Positions 53,956 through 62,433 are shown, counted from the stretch's first letter. The stretch is DNA of 64,000 nucleotides from DATFVA01 sp963832715 (GCA_963832715.1 CAWHVB010000008.1:244072-308071), one strand, 5' to 3'. The notes: generated from the letters alone by a model not told the origin. Translations and numbers: made by a program.

Positions 53956-55365
53956 TTAATTTCCGGTTTTTAGTCTTTGAATAATTTCTGCAGCATTTTT
54001 ATTTGCCGGGTCGAGGTCGAGAGATTTTTGGTAATTAACGAGTGCATTCTGTTTGTCGCCTTTGGCAAGATAAGCTTCGCCCAGACTATCATACGTATTT
54101 GCAGTAAGCGGGAAGTATTTTGTATTCACAAGGAAAACTGCAATTGCCGCATCCGTATAGCCTGCCTGGAGCAGCTGATACCCGGTATTGTTCAGCATCC
54201 TGTCATTTCTAATTTCATAAGGCGAGAGATATTCCTTGTAATTTTTTACAAACTCATCAGCACTTTTTTCTTTTATTATGTTATAAATAAATCTGCCGGC
54301 GTTTATCTGAAGGGGAGAGGGCTCAGTACCCTTCAGAACCTGGAGGATTCTTTTCGAAATGTTCTCCGCTCCAAGGTCAAAGTTGGAAAGAATGATCACT
54401 GTATATTTTCCGGCAAGGTTCTGATCGTAAACCGCATTCCAGCCGGGAGAGCCGCCGGCTACCCCAAGACCGAAATCCGGTTCAGCCTTCAAATCAGACC
54501 ATGTCTGTTTTCTGCTTTCATCAAACCGGTTGGATAAAAGCACTTTAGAATCATCATCCAGAATCTTATTATCATACTGAAGAGACCTGTCGAGCTTCAG
54601 GAGATCTTCAGCCGTAGAATACATTCCTCCTGCAGGGGTCGGCACTGAAGGTGTCCTTTCATACGTCGATTCTTTCCTGTCGTCGGGAGTAATGATATAT
54701 CCCCTGGCAGCGTTCTCAACTTTTGTATCTTTATAAACAAAGCCTGAGTTATTCATATTCAGCGGTTCAAGGATCCTCTCCTTCAGATTTTTTTCGTAAG
54801 ATTTTCCTGTGACCCTCTCAATTATTCCTCCAAGGATTACGTAACCTGAATTTGAATAAGATTCAGATGTCCCGGGTTTAAAGAGAAGCGGTTCCCGGGA
54901 AATAAGTGAAACAAGCTTCAGGACCTCCCTGTAGTTTTCAGGATTCTGCTGAAATTCCCTGATCCTGAAATAATCTCCCGTCCCTGCGGTGAATGTCAGA
55001 AGTTCCTTCACAGTTATCAGGCTGTCGTTTTCATTATTGTAAACAGGAAAGATCTTTTTCAGGTTGTCGTTCAGGCTGATTTTTCCTTCCCGGATCAATT
55101 GTGCTGTCATTATCTGGGTGAACAGTTTGCCGATAGAGCCGATATTGAATTTTGTATCGGTCCGGTTCGGCAGAAGTTTGTCGTAATCGGCAAATCCATA
55201 TGCTTTCAGAAATGGAACCCCGTTGTTGTCTGCAGCCAGCACTACTCCCGAAAAAATATCCTGTCTTGAAGCATCCGTCAGCAGCGAATCGAGTCTGCTG
55301 AATTTGTCGCCTCCAAAGACCGCGGAAGAAAAACAGAGGATAAAAACAAGTAAGCAATTTTTCAT
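53956..55365 (-). CDS. Class C beta-lactamase-like serine hydrolase with C-terminal TPR
   Basis: The start at 55365 has AAAGGAAAT upstream and gives 469 residues; the frame is open further upstream, without a signal peptide there. The signal peptide is LLVFILCFSSAVFGG. The serine hydrolase domain (~25-375) shows the SxxK motif in GSIGKLFTQ, the YxN motif in SYSNSGYV and a third motif region near GSPGWNAVY. The C-terminal part (~390-469) is a TPR pair (YDSLGEAYLAKGDKQNALVNYQKSLDLDP). Such fusions usually are esterases or peptidases rather than true beta-lactamases. It is probably periplasmic. Confidence 0.88.
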   Translation of the reverse strand: MKNCLLVFILCFSSAVFGGDKFSRLDSLLTDASRQDIFSGVVLAADNNGVPFLKAYGFADYDKLLPNRTDTKFNIGSIGKLFTQIMTAQLIREGKISLNDNLKKIFPVYNNENDSLITVKELLTFTAGTGDYFRIREFQQNPENYREVLKLVSLISREPLLFKPGTSESYSNSGYVILGGIIERVTGKSYEKNLKERILEPLNMNNSGFVYKDTKVENAARGYIITPDDRKESTYERTPSVPTPAGGMYSTAEDLLKLDRSLQYDNKILDDDSKVLLSNRFDESRKQTWSDLKAEPDFGLGVAGGSPGWNAVYDQNLAGKYTVIILSNFDLGAENISKRILQVLKGTEPSPLQINAGRFIYNIIKEKSADEFVKNYKEYLSPYEIRNDRMLNNTGYQLLQAGYTDAAIAVFLVNTKYFPLTANTYDSLGEAYLAKGDKQNALVNYQKSLDLDPANKNAAEIIQRLKTGN

Positions 55366-55600
55366 AACATTTCCTTTATTCAAATGACTGGTTACAAATG
55401 TTATGACGGACGCGGATGGAAATTGTTCAATCCTGAATAATAACCCCATTTTTATTGCAATTTTCCTCCCCCAAACTCCTCTACCTTTCCACCCACTCAC
55501 ATTCTAAACTCTCACCCTCTTACCTTCTTATCCTCAACCCATCATCCAACCTGCCTGCTGGTTCGCCAACCGCAGAGAAAAATTTCAACCCTCCTTCTTC
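55366..55600. other. Intergenic region with pyrimidine-rich low-complexity text
   Basis: No gene is seen. The stretch 55460-55560 is rich in C and T (CTCACCCTCTTACCTTCTTATCC) and contains CCTGCCTGCTGG, similar to other intergenic repeats in the window. It separates two minus-strand genes. Confidence 0.35.
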
Positions 55601-57223
55601 CTACCTCACCAACACCATCTTCCTCACCTCCACAAAACTTCCCGCTGTTAACTTATAGAAATACACCCCGCTCGCCAGCGCCGATGCATCAAACTTCACC
55701 TCATATTTCCCGGCCGGTTTTTCTTCATTAACGAGCGAGGCAACCTCATTACCTAAAACATCATAAACCTTCAGCGAAACAAAATTATTATTTGTTATCT
55801 GATAGTTAATAACTGTTGCAGGATTAAAAGGATTGGGGTAATTCTGCATAAGACTGAAATCTGAAGCATTCAGATTTCTGTGCGCAGGACCATCATCCGC
55901 GGCAGTTACCTCAGCATACTGCAGCCTTGCCAGATAGAGGTTCCTGTAGCCTCCGGTGCCTCCTGATGTATCAAATATATAGTCCTGTCCGGTCAGGCCT
56001 GTCAGATAGCAATTTCCTCTTTCATCTGATATAATGGCGCTTCCCTGGTCGTAGTCGGGACTGCCGGCAACCTTAGCCCACTGGATTTCACCATCGGGAC
56101 TATAACAGGCGGCAAACATATCATTGTAATCGATCGGGTTCAGTATTACTTCGTGCCCGAGGTTGAGCTGGCCTCTGAAAATTCCAGTAATAAAAGTATA
56201 CCCATCGCCGGTGCACGAAAGAAAGTTATCATTGCCGAGCAGTGCATCCGCGGTATTATTGCCCGGGGGAATTTCATTAAGCCATATAAAATTTCCCTCA
56301 GGATCCATTTTTGCAACAAAGAAATCATATACCCATTGAGGTCCATTGCCATGCAGTCCCCCGAAACTTGTAGAATCAAACAGGTTGCCGCTTAAGTATG
56401 CATTCCCTGCATTATCAGTCCGGATGTTGAACCTCTGAACCGTGACATCCTCAATAAAGTTTATCCTGAGTACAGTACCCGAAGGATCATACTTAACAAC
56501 ATACTCATTATATGAAAAGACAGCTGTCGTATCGAACCCGTTGAATGACAGCGGTCCGTTGAAAGCAAAACCCGTTACCCACATATTCCCGTTTATGTCC
56601 TTTGTAATATCGCTTATCGTTGCAGCGTTTACCTGGTCAATCGAAGAAACCTCATTGCCGTCCCCATCAAGAGTAATAACTGAAGAAACAACCGGGTAAT
56701 CGCTCGTGCCGATAAAGATATTACCCGAATTATCGGCCGATAAAGCAGAAATGACGCCGTATTCATTTACGAAAAGACTGCCGTCCTTCAGCCATTGAAG
56801 ATTTCCGCCGCTGTCAAGTTTCAATATAAAATTAGCCGGCTCTGTACCGGTATGGACAAGTATTTCCGAACCGACAGTCATACTGTCTAAATAAGTACCT
56901 ATGCAGATGATGCTTCCGCCTCCGCCGACCGCTATTTCTGAAACATCTGCTTTGCCGTAAATAGTATCTTTCCATACCGTGAAGTCCGCGGGATTTTTTT
57001 TAATGATCTCAATATCTCCGTAGTAAGCAATGCTGTACAGCTCCCTGAAATTTACAAGGCGCGCACATACAGGATTGCCGGAACTGTCGATTGCAGCAGG
57101 ACTATGCAGGTATGCCGGGTTGGTCTGTATATCCAGCGGGACGGTATTCACCCATTGGAATGTCTGGGCTTCTGCAGCCACGCAGAAAAAGAATGTAATA
57201 AATAAAAGTCTCAGGCTTGTCAT
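55601..57223 (-). CDS. T9SS-exported beta-propeller protein
   Basis: A 540-residue exported protein. The signal peptide is residues 1-19 (LRLLFITFFFCVAAEAQ). Residues ~25-430 are SBBP/NHL-like propeller repeats (ALSADNSGNIFIGTSDY, TDNAGNAYLSGNLFDS, SDERGNCYLTGLTGQD). The C-terminus is the T9SS sorting domain (LMQNYPNPFNPATVINYQIT, KVYDVLGNEVASLV, SGVYFYKLTAGSF, RKMVLVR). It is a surface protein with unknown ligand. The sorting domain is close in sequence to that of the gene at 58077, suggesting recent exchange. Confidence 0.87.
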   Translation of the reverse strand: MTSLRLLFITFFFCVAAEAQTFQWVNTVPLDIQTNPAYLHSPAAIDSSGNPVCARLVNFRELYSIAYYGDIEIIKKNPADFTVWKDTIYGKADVSEIAVGGGGSIICIGTYLDSMTVGSEILVHTGTEPANFILKLDSGGNLQWLKDGSLFVNEYGVISALSADNSGNIFIGTSDYPVVSSVITLDGDGNEVSSIDQVNAATISDITKDINGNMWVTGFAFNGPLSFNGFDTTAVFSYNEYVVKYDPSGTVLRINFIEDVTVQRFNIRTDNAGNAYLSGNLFDSTSFGGLHGNGPQWVYDFFVAKMDPEGNFIWLNEIPPGNNTADALLGNDNFLSCTGDGYTFITGIFRGQLNLGHEVILNPIDYNDMFAACYSPDGEIQWAKVAGSPDYDQGSAIISDERGNCYLTGLTGQDYIFDTSGGTGGYRNLYLARLQYAEVTAADDGPAHRNLNASDFSLMQNYPNPFNPATVINYQITNNNFVSLKVYDVLGNEVASLVNEEKPAGKYEVKFDASALASGVYFYKLTAGSFVEVRKMVLVR

Positions 57224-57300
57224 ATTTTTCTCGTATTGGTTGTTTCCGGTAATAGTGAAACAAGCCGTTCCATTTGGGACATTGCCGGGATACTTGCCCA

Positions 57301-57419
57301 GGTCGGAGGGCTGAAGTCGGAGATCGGAGGTCGGAGGTCGGAGGGCGGAAGTCGGAGGTCGGAGATCGGAGGTCGGAAGTCGGAGGTCGGAGGGCGGAGG
57401 TCGGAGGTCGGAGGTCGGA
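57301..57419. repeat. 17-copy, 7-bp tandem repeat (GGTCGGA)
   Basis: Exactly 119 bp made of 17 heptamers. The consensus is GGTCGGA; variants are AGTCGGA, GATCGGA, GGGCGGA and one GGGCTGA. It starts ~78 bp before a T9SS gene start and ends 4 bp from the stop of the lipoprotein gene. Open frames across it are artefacts of the repeat. Length not being a multiple of three means it cannot be a clean coding repeat in one frame. Function unknown; it may affect transcription or serve as a recombination site. Confidence 0.9.
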
Positions 57420-57423
57420 CAAA

Positions 57424-57941
57424 CTAAAACCTCATCCTGACTGCCTTCGCATCCGCCGTATCCGCGCTTAACTTATTTCCCGTTTTATCAAACATTGAAA
57501 GTCCCACGACTGCAGTAAAAGAATTTCCGTCATCAGACAGGGAGATAGTCTCGTCAATAATACCGAAGCCCCCGGCAGGAAATCCTCCGTTCTTCGTCAT
57601 TTCCTCAAAAGAAGCCGGCATATTATTCCAGTAGAACTGGTATTTTGTATAGTACTTCCCATCCGAAGTTTTCTTCCAGATGCCGTAGGCGGGCGGAGTA
57701 GGGGGAACGCCGTCATAGTTCGAGGACTCAGTCATAGTGCCACCTGCATTATACACTCTCATAAATTCAAAATCCTTAATCTCTGCAAATATCCCGGACC
57801 TGAATTGAATGGGACCCTTCCACGCACCGACAAGCCGTGCAGAATCATCTGCCGGACTGTTCCCGCAGGAAAGATTTATTCCCGCTGCAGCTGCAAGCAC
57901 AATAAAATTATTAAAGCCCGTAACCCGGTCCTTTTACTCAT
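57424..57941 (-). CDS. Lipoprotein, apparent frameshift in the signal peptide
   Basis: The protein body is read from 57424 up to 57900. Its usual start cannot be GTG at 57900, because the preceding ATG at 57941 has a strong GAGGAG site and encodes a proper lipoprotein signal in the adjacent frame (SKRTGLRALIILL), to be followed by LAAAAGINLSCG in the body frame with the lipobox Cys. One base lost in the TTATTG region around 57910 separates the two. The mature part (~130 residues) is beta-rich, of unknown family (GAWKGPIQF, YYTKYQFYWNN, FPAGGFGIIDETISLSDDG). If real, the shift would abolish export. Confidence 0.65.
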
Positions 57942-58020
57942 AAGAACTCCTCGATATTATAAGATTATATACATTTACTATTAGAATCTTCTCCCTCTCA
58001 AATCCCGTCACATGCAAACA

Positions 58021-58064
58021 GAATGAGTGAATGGGTGAATGATTGAATGGACGAATGAGTGAAT
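58021..58064. repeat. Tandem 8-bp repeat (GAATGRNT), about 5.5 copies
   Basis: GAATGAGT, GAATGGGT, GAATGATT, GAATGGAC and GAATGAGT follow one another with a partial sixth unit. It lies 13 bp beyond the stop of the T9SS gene at 58077 (minus strand). It resembles the 7-bp array at 57301 in its intergenic setting but has a different unit. Confidence 0.75.
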
Positions 58065-58076
58065 ATCTTCTTCCTC

Positions 58077-59804
58077 CTACCTCACCAACACCATCTTCCT
58101 CACCTTCACAAAACTTCCCGCTGTTAACTTATAGAAATACACCCCGCTTGCCAGCGACGATGCGTCAAACTTCACCTCATACTTCCCGGCCGGCTTCTCC
58201 TCATTCACAAGCACTGCAGCCTCATTCCCCAGCACATCATAAACCTTCAGCGAAACAAAATTATGCATTGCTAACTGATAATTAATAACTGTTGCAGGAT
58301 TAAAAGGATTGGGATAGTTCTGCGAGAGATAAAATTCCGACGGCTGATTATCTTCAGCAACAGATACCGGGGGAAGAACAGTAAGATAGCAGGTTTTGAC
58401 CAGCGAGTCTGTTCCGAGTGAATTAGATACAGCCAGCGAGACTTCATAATCGCCCGGGACGGAATAAATTATACCTGCCGGATTCTGATCGGAAGAAGAG
58501 GCAGGCGTACCGCCGGGAAAGTTCCATTGCCAGGATGAAGGCTGAAATGACGACTGATCATAAAAATTCAATCCCGTGCCTGCATAAACAATTACAGAAT
58601 CGGTAGTAAAATCTGCGACCGGCTTCAGATCCCTGTTCGGTCTGAACGCCTTAATTTCCGTACCCGAACCGATGATTATCATCGTTCCGTCCTTTGCAAG
58701 AACGGGACCGCAGTAATAGTTGTAAGGCACAGCCATCTGCCAGATGAGCGTGCGGAGGTCGTGACTGAAGCAGTAGTATTTCCCGCCTGCATCCAGGCTA
58801 TTGCATATATAAACCCTTCCCTCGCCGTCAACAGATATAGTGGGATTATATCCGAACGGAATACTGATATCCGAAGAATCGATCACACTTCCGTTATCCT
58901 TGTCAAGCAGTTTCACGGCATCATAGTCTATTATATAGACATTGCCTGCGGAATCCGAACCGAAATTGCCGGTCAGGTTTGTCCCAACAGGATCATATTC
59001 CCATTTAACCGATAGTCCCGAGCCGTTATCCTTCAGGGCAATCAGGTTCCCGCCGTCGCGGCATATATAAATAGTTCCGTCGCTGCCTATCGTAAGCGGG
59101 AGCTCCTGGTCGCCGTCGCCTGCCAGCGGGTCCGACTCATACTTATAATCACCCGTTTCCATATCGAGTCCGAACACTGTCTTTGCAGTATTTATCGCAC
59201 CCTTATAATGATAAAAAGTATTCTGGTAAGCCGCATAGCCGGCATTGGGAGCGACAGGAATTGTGTAATCATAGTCCCATACAGTTTCACCGGTATATTT
59301 GTCGAGTCTTTTTCCCCTCACAACAGGGTCGCCGTTACAGGCAAACAAAACACCCGCATTGCCGCCGAACATATCCTCATACACTGCCCACATCACCGAG
59401 CCGTCGGCAGGGGAGAGGGCGTAGAGAGAGTCGCTCGAATAATCGTGTGCATACACTCCAAACTCCGAAAAGCCCACCGCATACATTATTGAAGTAGGGT
59501 AAACCTGCTTATCCCATATCAGGCTGCCGTCAGTTAAACTCCGGCATTCAACCTTTGCAGTATAAGAAGGAGAAAAAGTCACGCGTGAAGTAACAAATTT
59601 ATCCCCGTAAGTAAACACAGAATTTCCCCATACGGAAGAAGATGAAGAGATTGTCCAGGCAGGAGAATCCACGCTGTCGGGACCGACAATCTTGCTTAGT
59701 CCGTTCCTCTGGTTGTTCCCCCCTATGGTCGCCCAGTTCTGCGGATAAACATTGAAGATGAAAACCGCAATAGCAAAAACAAATAATTGTATAAAAGTCT
59801 TCAT
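58077..59804 (-). CDS. T9SS-exported PQQ-like propeller protein with PKD domain
   Basis: The start at 59804 has GGAGCGG upstream and gives 575 residues with a signal peptide (QLFVFAIAVFIFNVYPQ). Residues ~25-390 are PQQ-like/WD-type propeller repeats (TYGDKFVTSRV, SDGTIYICRDGGNLIALKD, VDGEGRVYICNS). Residues ~395-480 form a PKD domain (PVADFTTDSVIVYAGTGLNF, WQWNFPGGTP, VPGDYEVSLAV). The T9SS sorting domain closes the protein (LSQNYPNPFNPATVINYQLA, KVYDVLGNEAAVLV, SGVYFYKLTAGSF, RKMVLVR). It is a surface protein with unknown ligand. Confidence 0.88.
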   Translation of the reverse strand: MKTFIQLFVFAIAVFIFNVYPQNWATIGGNNQRNGLSKIVGPDSVDSPAWTISSSSSVWGNSVFTYGDKFVTSRVTFSPSYTAKVECRSLTDGSLIWDKQVYPTSIMYAVGFSEFGVYAHDYSSDSLYALSPADGSVMWAVYEDMFGGNAGVLFACNGDPVVRGKRLDKYTGETVWDYDYTIPVAPNAGYAAYQNTFYHYKGAINTAKTVFGLDMETGDYKYESDPLAGDGDQELPLTIGSDGTIYICRDGGNLIALKDNGSGLSVKWEYDPVGTNLTGNFGSDSAGNVYIIDYDAVKLLDKDNGSVIDSSDISIPFGYNPTISVDGEGRVYICNSLDAGGKYYCFSHDLRTLIWQMAVPYNYYCGPVLAKDGTMIIIGSGTEIKAFRPNRDLKPVADFTTDSVIVYAGTGLNFYDQSSFQPSSWQWNFPGGTPASSSDQNPAGIIYSVPGDYEVSLAVSNSLGTDSLVKTCYLTVLPPVSVAEDNQPSEFYLSQNYPNPFNPATVINYQLAMHNFVSLKVYDVLGNEAAVLVNEEKPAGKYEVKFDASSLASGVYFYKLTAGSFVKVRKMVLVR

Positions 59805-59906
59805 AACCGCTCCGCCAAATGTTTTCAATGGTTTATTACTTAAGATACAATAAAAGAATAAAAAGCAACACGGGTAATACCGCTGCCGTCAGTCAGATAA
59901 AGTATT

Positions 59907-59968
59907 GTCATTTCGAATCCCCCGGCTCATTCAGCTCACGTTTCTAAGCCGGGGGGTGAGAAATCTTA
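59907..59968 (+). repeat. 62-bp dispersed intergenic repeat, copy 1
   Basis: It begins GTCATTTCGAATCCCCCGG and ends AGCCGGGGGGTGAGAAATCTTA. The CCCCCGGCT and AGCCGGGGG arms form a hairpin. A second copy of equal length is at 60609-60670, differing mainly in the loop. The pair flanks the small membrane protein gene at 60048. Confidence 0.8.
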
Positions 59969-60047
59969 AAATGATTGGATTATAGCCATCCCCGGATTAT
60001 AATAAACTGCCCGAAGTAATCAGGCTCATCCGTAATATTTGCAGCCG

Positions 60048-60407
60048 CTAAATTAAATATGACCAGCTGACCATTATCAGGATGACGCGGATGACTGCGG
60101 CAATCGGCGGGAAAGGAAGATCAAAGCCCCACCAGTATACCGCACCGGGCAGAAGGAGAACGAGTCCCAGGATAGCTCCTGTTTTATATCCGCCCCACAG
60201 AAGCCAGACGGCATAAGCTTCCGCAATGCAGATGACCAGGAATCCGATAAGAAGAGGGATTGATGTGGCAATACCGTGGCGTTCAAATCCTCCTCCCCCG
60301 TAGGCGGGATAACCGAATACATAAGGAATGCCCAGGCCCGCGGAAAGATTGCGGATAGCCATGACCCACGGTATACCCAGTCCGAACGCTGAAACGGCAG
60401 TTAACAC
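60048..60407 (-). CDS. Small membrane protein, ~119 aa, possible start-region frameshift
   Basis: As read it starts at GTG 60407 and has three or four hydrophobic segments (AVSAFGLGIPWVMAI, IPLLIGFLVICIAEAYAVWLLWGG, AILGLVLLLPGAVYWWGF, IAAVIRVILIMVSW). It is an unrecognised integral membrane protein. An ATG just upstream (~60436) is out of frame by one or two bases; restoring the frame would give a start of the form MS..VSIRIAAVLTAV. GGAG lies 12 bases before that ATG. Either a GTG start or an indel is possible. Confidence 0.6.
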   Translation of the reverse strand: MLTAVSAFGLGIPWVMAIRNLSAGLGIPYVFGYPAYGGGGFERHGIATSIPLLIGFLVICIAEAYAVWLLWGGYKTGAILGLVLLLPGAVYWWGFDLPFPPIAAVIRVILIMVSWSYLI

Positions 60408-60608
60408 AGCGGCAATACGAATTGAAACAGAGACATTGATAATTTAAACTCCGTTTGATCGGGAAATAAAATAACAAAAAAAAAGTATGAAATGCTGCGG
60501 CTCAAAAGCAAAGGAAACCAGTTCTCCATTTAATATTAAAAGATAATTTATGAAGTAAGGATGGACCTTAGATCTCATTATCTTTAGAGAAAAGTAAAAC
60601 CTAGGACC

Positions 60609-60670
60609 GTCATTTCGAATCCCCCGGTTTATTCAGTTCAGGATTCTAAGCCGGGGGGTGAGAAATCTTA
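60609..60670 (+). repeat. 62-bp dispersed intergenic repeat, copy 2
   Basis: Same ends and length as the element at 59907-59968 (GTCATTTCGAATCCCCCGG ... AAGCCGGGGGGTGAGAAATCTTA). The middle differs (TTTATTCAGTTCAGGATT instead of CTCATTCAGCTCACGTTT). It lies just left of the AT-rich broken island, near its boundary. Confidence 0.8.
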
Positions 60671-60729
60671 GATTGATGGGGATGTAACTATCACCAAATT
60701 ATTTTAATGAAAGAAAGGGGCTTATAATT

Positions 60730-61392
60730 TTATCTTTTGAAGATTTTTGTTTGATGATATGCTAAAGAATCAAGTGCAGGCCACAAATATCTTTCCTCAG
60801 GTTTAATGATATCTCTGTTTTCAAACGTAATCAGATGCCCGGCAATATTACTATTTGAGTTTAATCTATTTGATACTAAAACTTTATACCTATCAGAAAT
60901 ACTAACTAATCCTTCATCGAAAGTCCAGTGACATAACTTACATAAAGAGATACCATTTTGAGGTAAGTCATTATTTGAAATACTCCATGGAATTATACGA
61001 GCTCCATCGACTGCTGTATGTCCATCCGGAGTTCTCATTCGTATTCCACAGAAAGAACACCTATGTTCATAAGCTTTAACTACTGCTTTTCTAAAACCTT
61101 GGTCTCTAACTTTCTCTTTATATGAATCATCTCCGGGATCCGGGTAAATAATTTTTGGCTTCCTCCCTAAAAGGTTTAATGAATATTCAAATGATTCAAT
61201 ATTTATCTTGCCTTGGATTAATATTGGTTCTGAAATTGAGGAATCAAAATACGTATCAACAAGTACACTCCTCAAGATGTTTCTTTCTTGATTATTGCAC
61301 AATAACAAAAACAACTCATTGTCTAATTTTGCCCCCGATATTAATTCTAAATAAAGGATAAACTGAAGATATTTCTCTGTATAATTAAGCAC
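60730..61392 (-). CDS. HNH endonuclease, C-terminal part of a frameshifted gene
   Basis: As read, 220 residues from a GTG that is only an artefact of the break. The HNH nuclease domain (~105-170) is complete: FRKAVVKAYEHRCSFCG with a CxxC zinc pair, HTAVDGARIIPWS, LCKLCHWTFDEGLVSIS with the second CxxC and the catalytic His. This domain arrangement matches HNH enzymes that carry an N-terminal S-modified-DNA-binding-like domain. The N-terminal part is in the neighbouring frame at 61406-61705. It probably cut modified foreign DNA. No dnd (phosphorothioation) genes lie nearby. Confidence 0.8.
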   Translation of the reverse strand: MLNYTEKYLQFILYLELISGAKLDNELFLLLCNNQERNILRSVLVDTYFDSSISEPILIQGKINIESFEYSLNLLGRKPKIIYPDPGDDSYKEKVRDQGFRKAVVKAYEHRCSFCGIRMRTPDGHTAVDGARIIPWSISNNDLPQNGISLCKLCHWTFDEGLVSISDRYKVLVSNRLNSNSNIAGHLITFENRDIIKPEERYLWPALDSLAYHQTKIFKR

Positions 61393-61405
61393 ACCCTTTA
61401 AACCC

Positions 61406-61705
61406 TTATTTGGAATTAAATGCCAGAATGACGTCCTTTTTCAAATGGAAAAATGGATAAACAATTTTTCCCTTTTTATTTAATGACATTACAATAGACC
61501 AATAAGATGTGAATGTCTCTCTTAATTCTGGTGTTAATTCAGTAAAATTTTCTTTTATCATTTCCTCTGCCATTAAATCGATTAATGATAAAAGCAGTAT
61601 TGGTTTGTGCGGTGCTTGGTATCTGGTTTGAGATGGATATTTATTTTTTCCCTTATCCGTATGCAAAGATGAAAAAGCCTTAATATAATATTCAAGCTTA
61701 TCCAT
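61406..61705 (-). CDS. N-terminal part of the split HNH endonuclease
   Basis: A 99-residue fragment with the typical start of such restriction enzymes: helical YYIKAFSSLHTDKGKN, then YQAPHKPILLLSLIDLM, the hallmark of the sulfur-binding-domain-like fold, and YPFFHLKKDV. It breaks off in ILAFNSK. In the next frame the sequence continues WHLIPNKGLKGVLNYTEKYL straight into the HNH part, so a single extra base near 61426 split one ~320-residue gene. The start is ATG 61705, 3 bp after the preceding pseudogene's stop. Confidence 0.78.
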   Translation of the reverse strand: MDKLEYYIKAFSSLHTDKGKNKYPSQTRYQAPHKPILLLSLIDLMAEEMIKENFTELTPELRETFTSYWSIVMSLNKKGKIVYPFFHLKKDVILAFNSK

Positions 61706-61708
61706 AAT

Positions 61709-62433
61709 TTATGGAAGAAAGAATGGTGGTATCGTTAAAATCTTATCGGATTTTTTTAGATTATGTTTCAGCAAATATTCGAACATTCTTTGCTGTCAAA
61801 GATGCTCGACCTTTAGAAAATGGAATATTGTGATCGAAATGCAGGTTTTCCCTAGAGCCACATTTTACTCAACGTCCCTTATCTCTAGCGAGAGCTCCAT
61901 TTTAACCGAGGTGGGAATTAGTCTTGTGTGCTGTATAGGGATAACTTTATGTTTTGAAATATATTTTACAGGTTTAAGAAAAAACTTGAAAACTTGTCAA
62001 TTGGTCATTACAATTTTAACATCAATTAGATTAAAAAACCCTTTATAGCACCATATTCCATCTTTCATCTTTTCATAAACTTTAATTTTGTGCGAATGAT
62101 CTATTAAACCCATTTTGAGCCTGAGCTGCGGTAAAAAATTTTCCGTTCTCGGTGAGGGTTCCTTTTGGTGTGGTCAGGGGTTGATTGATTTCCTTAGGTT
62201 TTTTCGATACATTTTTAGGTATGTCATTCCCTTCATAAATCAGAGTGCCTGTCCTTTTATCCCATTTATCTTTGTATGGTGCATTTTTACGAACAGACAT
62301 TAAGAAAATAGTATCCAGGTTTGATCTGAAAATTCATCCCTTTTTGAACATTAACATGCTCAACAGACATTAATTCAGCGTAAGAAATTATTTCGTCTGT
62401 CTTAATTTTGGTTTTAATGAAGAATGATTTCAC
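61709..62433 (-). pseudogene. Second HNH endonuclease gene, broken by several frameshifts
   Basis: No single frame is open, but successive frames spell one HNH protein. From a GTG at ~62433: TKIKTDEIISYAELMSVEHV, GMNFQIKPGYYF, then (shifted) MSVRKNAPYKDKWDKRTGTL, YEGNDIPKN and INQPLTTPKGTLTENGKFF (62300-62082). The next frames give KVYEKMKDGIWCYKGFFNLI, VFKFFLKP, RLIPTSVKMELSL, then the HNH core GSRENLHFDHNIPFSKG, SLTAKNVRIF and HNLKKSDKIL ending at 61709. At least six breaks. It is the first of two HNH genes in one operon. It may be a decayed modification-dependent nuclease. Confidence 0.72.

Noticed and set aside
53977..54537. 186-codon plus-strand open frame opposite the serine hydrolase
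   Set aside because: Antisense to the conserved domain; no start signal or motif.
53956..55500. Longer serine hydrolase starting at 55500
   Set aside because: The start at 55365 has a ribosome site and a proper signal peptide; the upstream part does not.
57301..57419. CRISPR array
   Set aside because: Units are 7 bp without unique spacers, and no cas gene is nearby.
57102..57471. Open frames with SDLRPPTS- or GGRRSEVG-type repeats
   Set aside because: They are translations of the 7-bp tandem array; the array length is not tied to any one frame.
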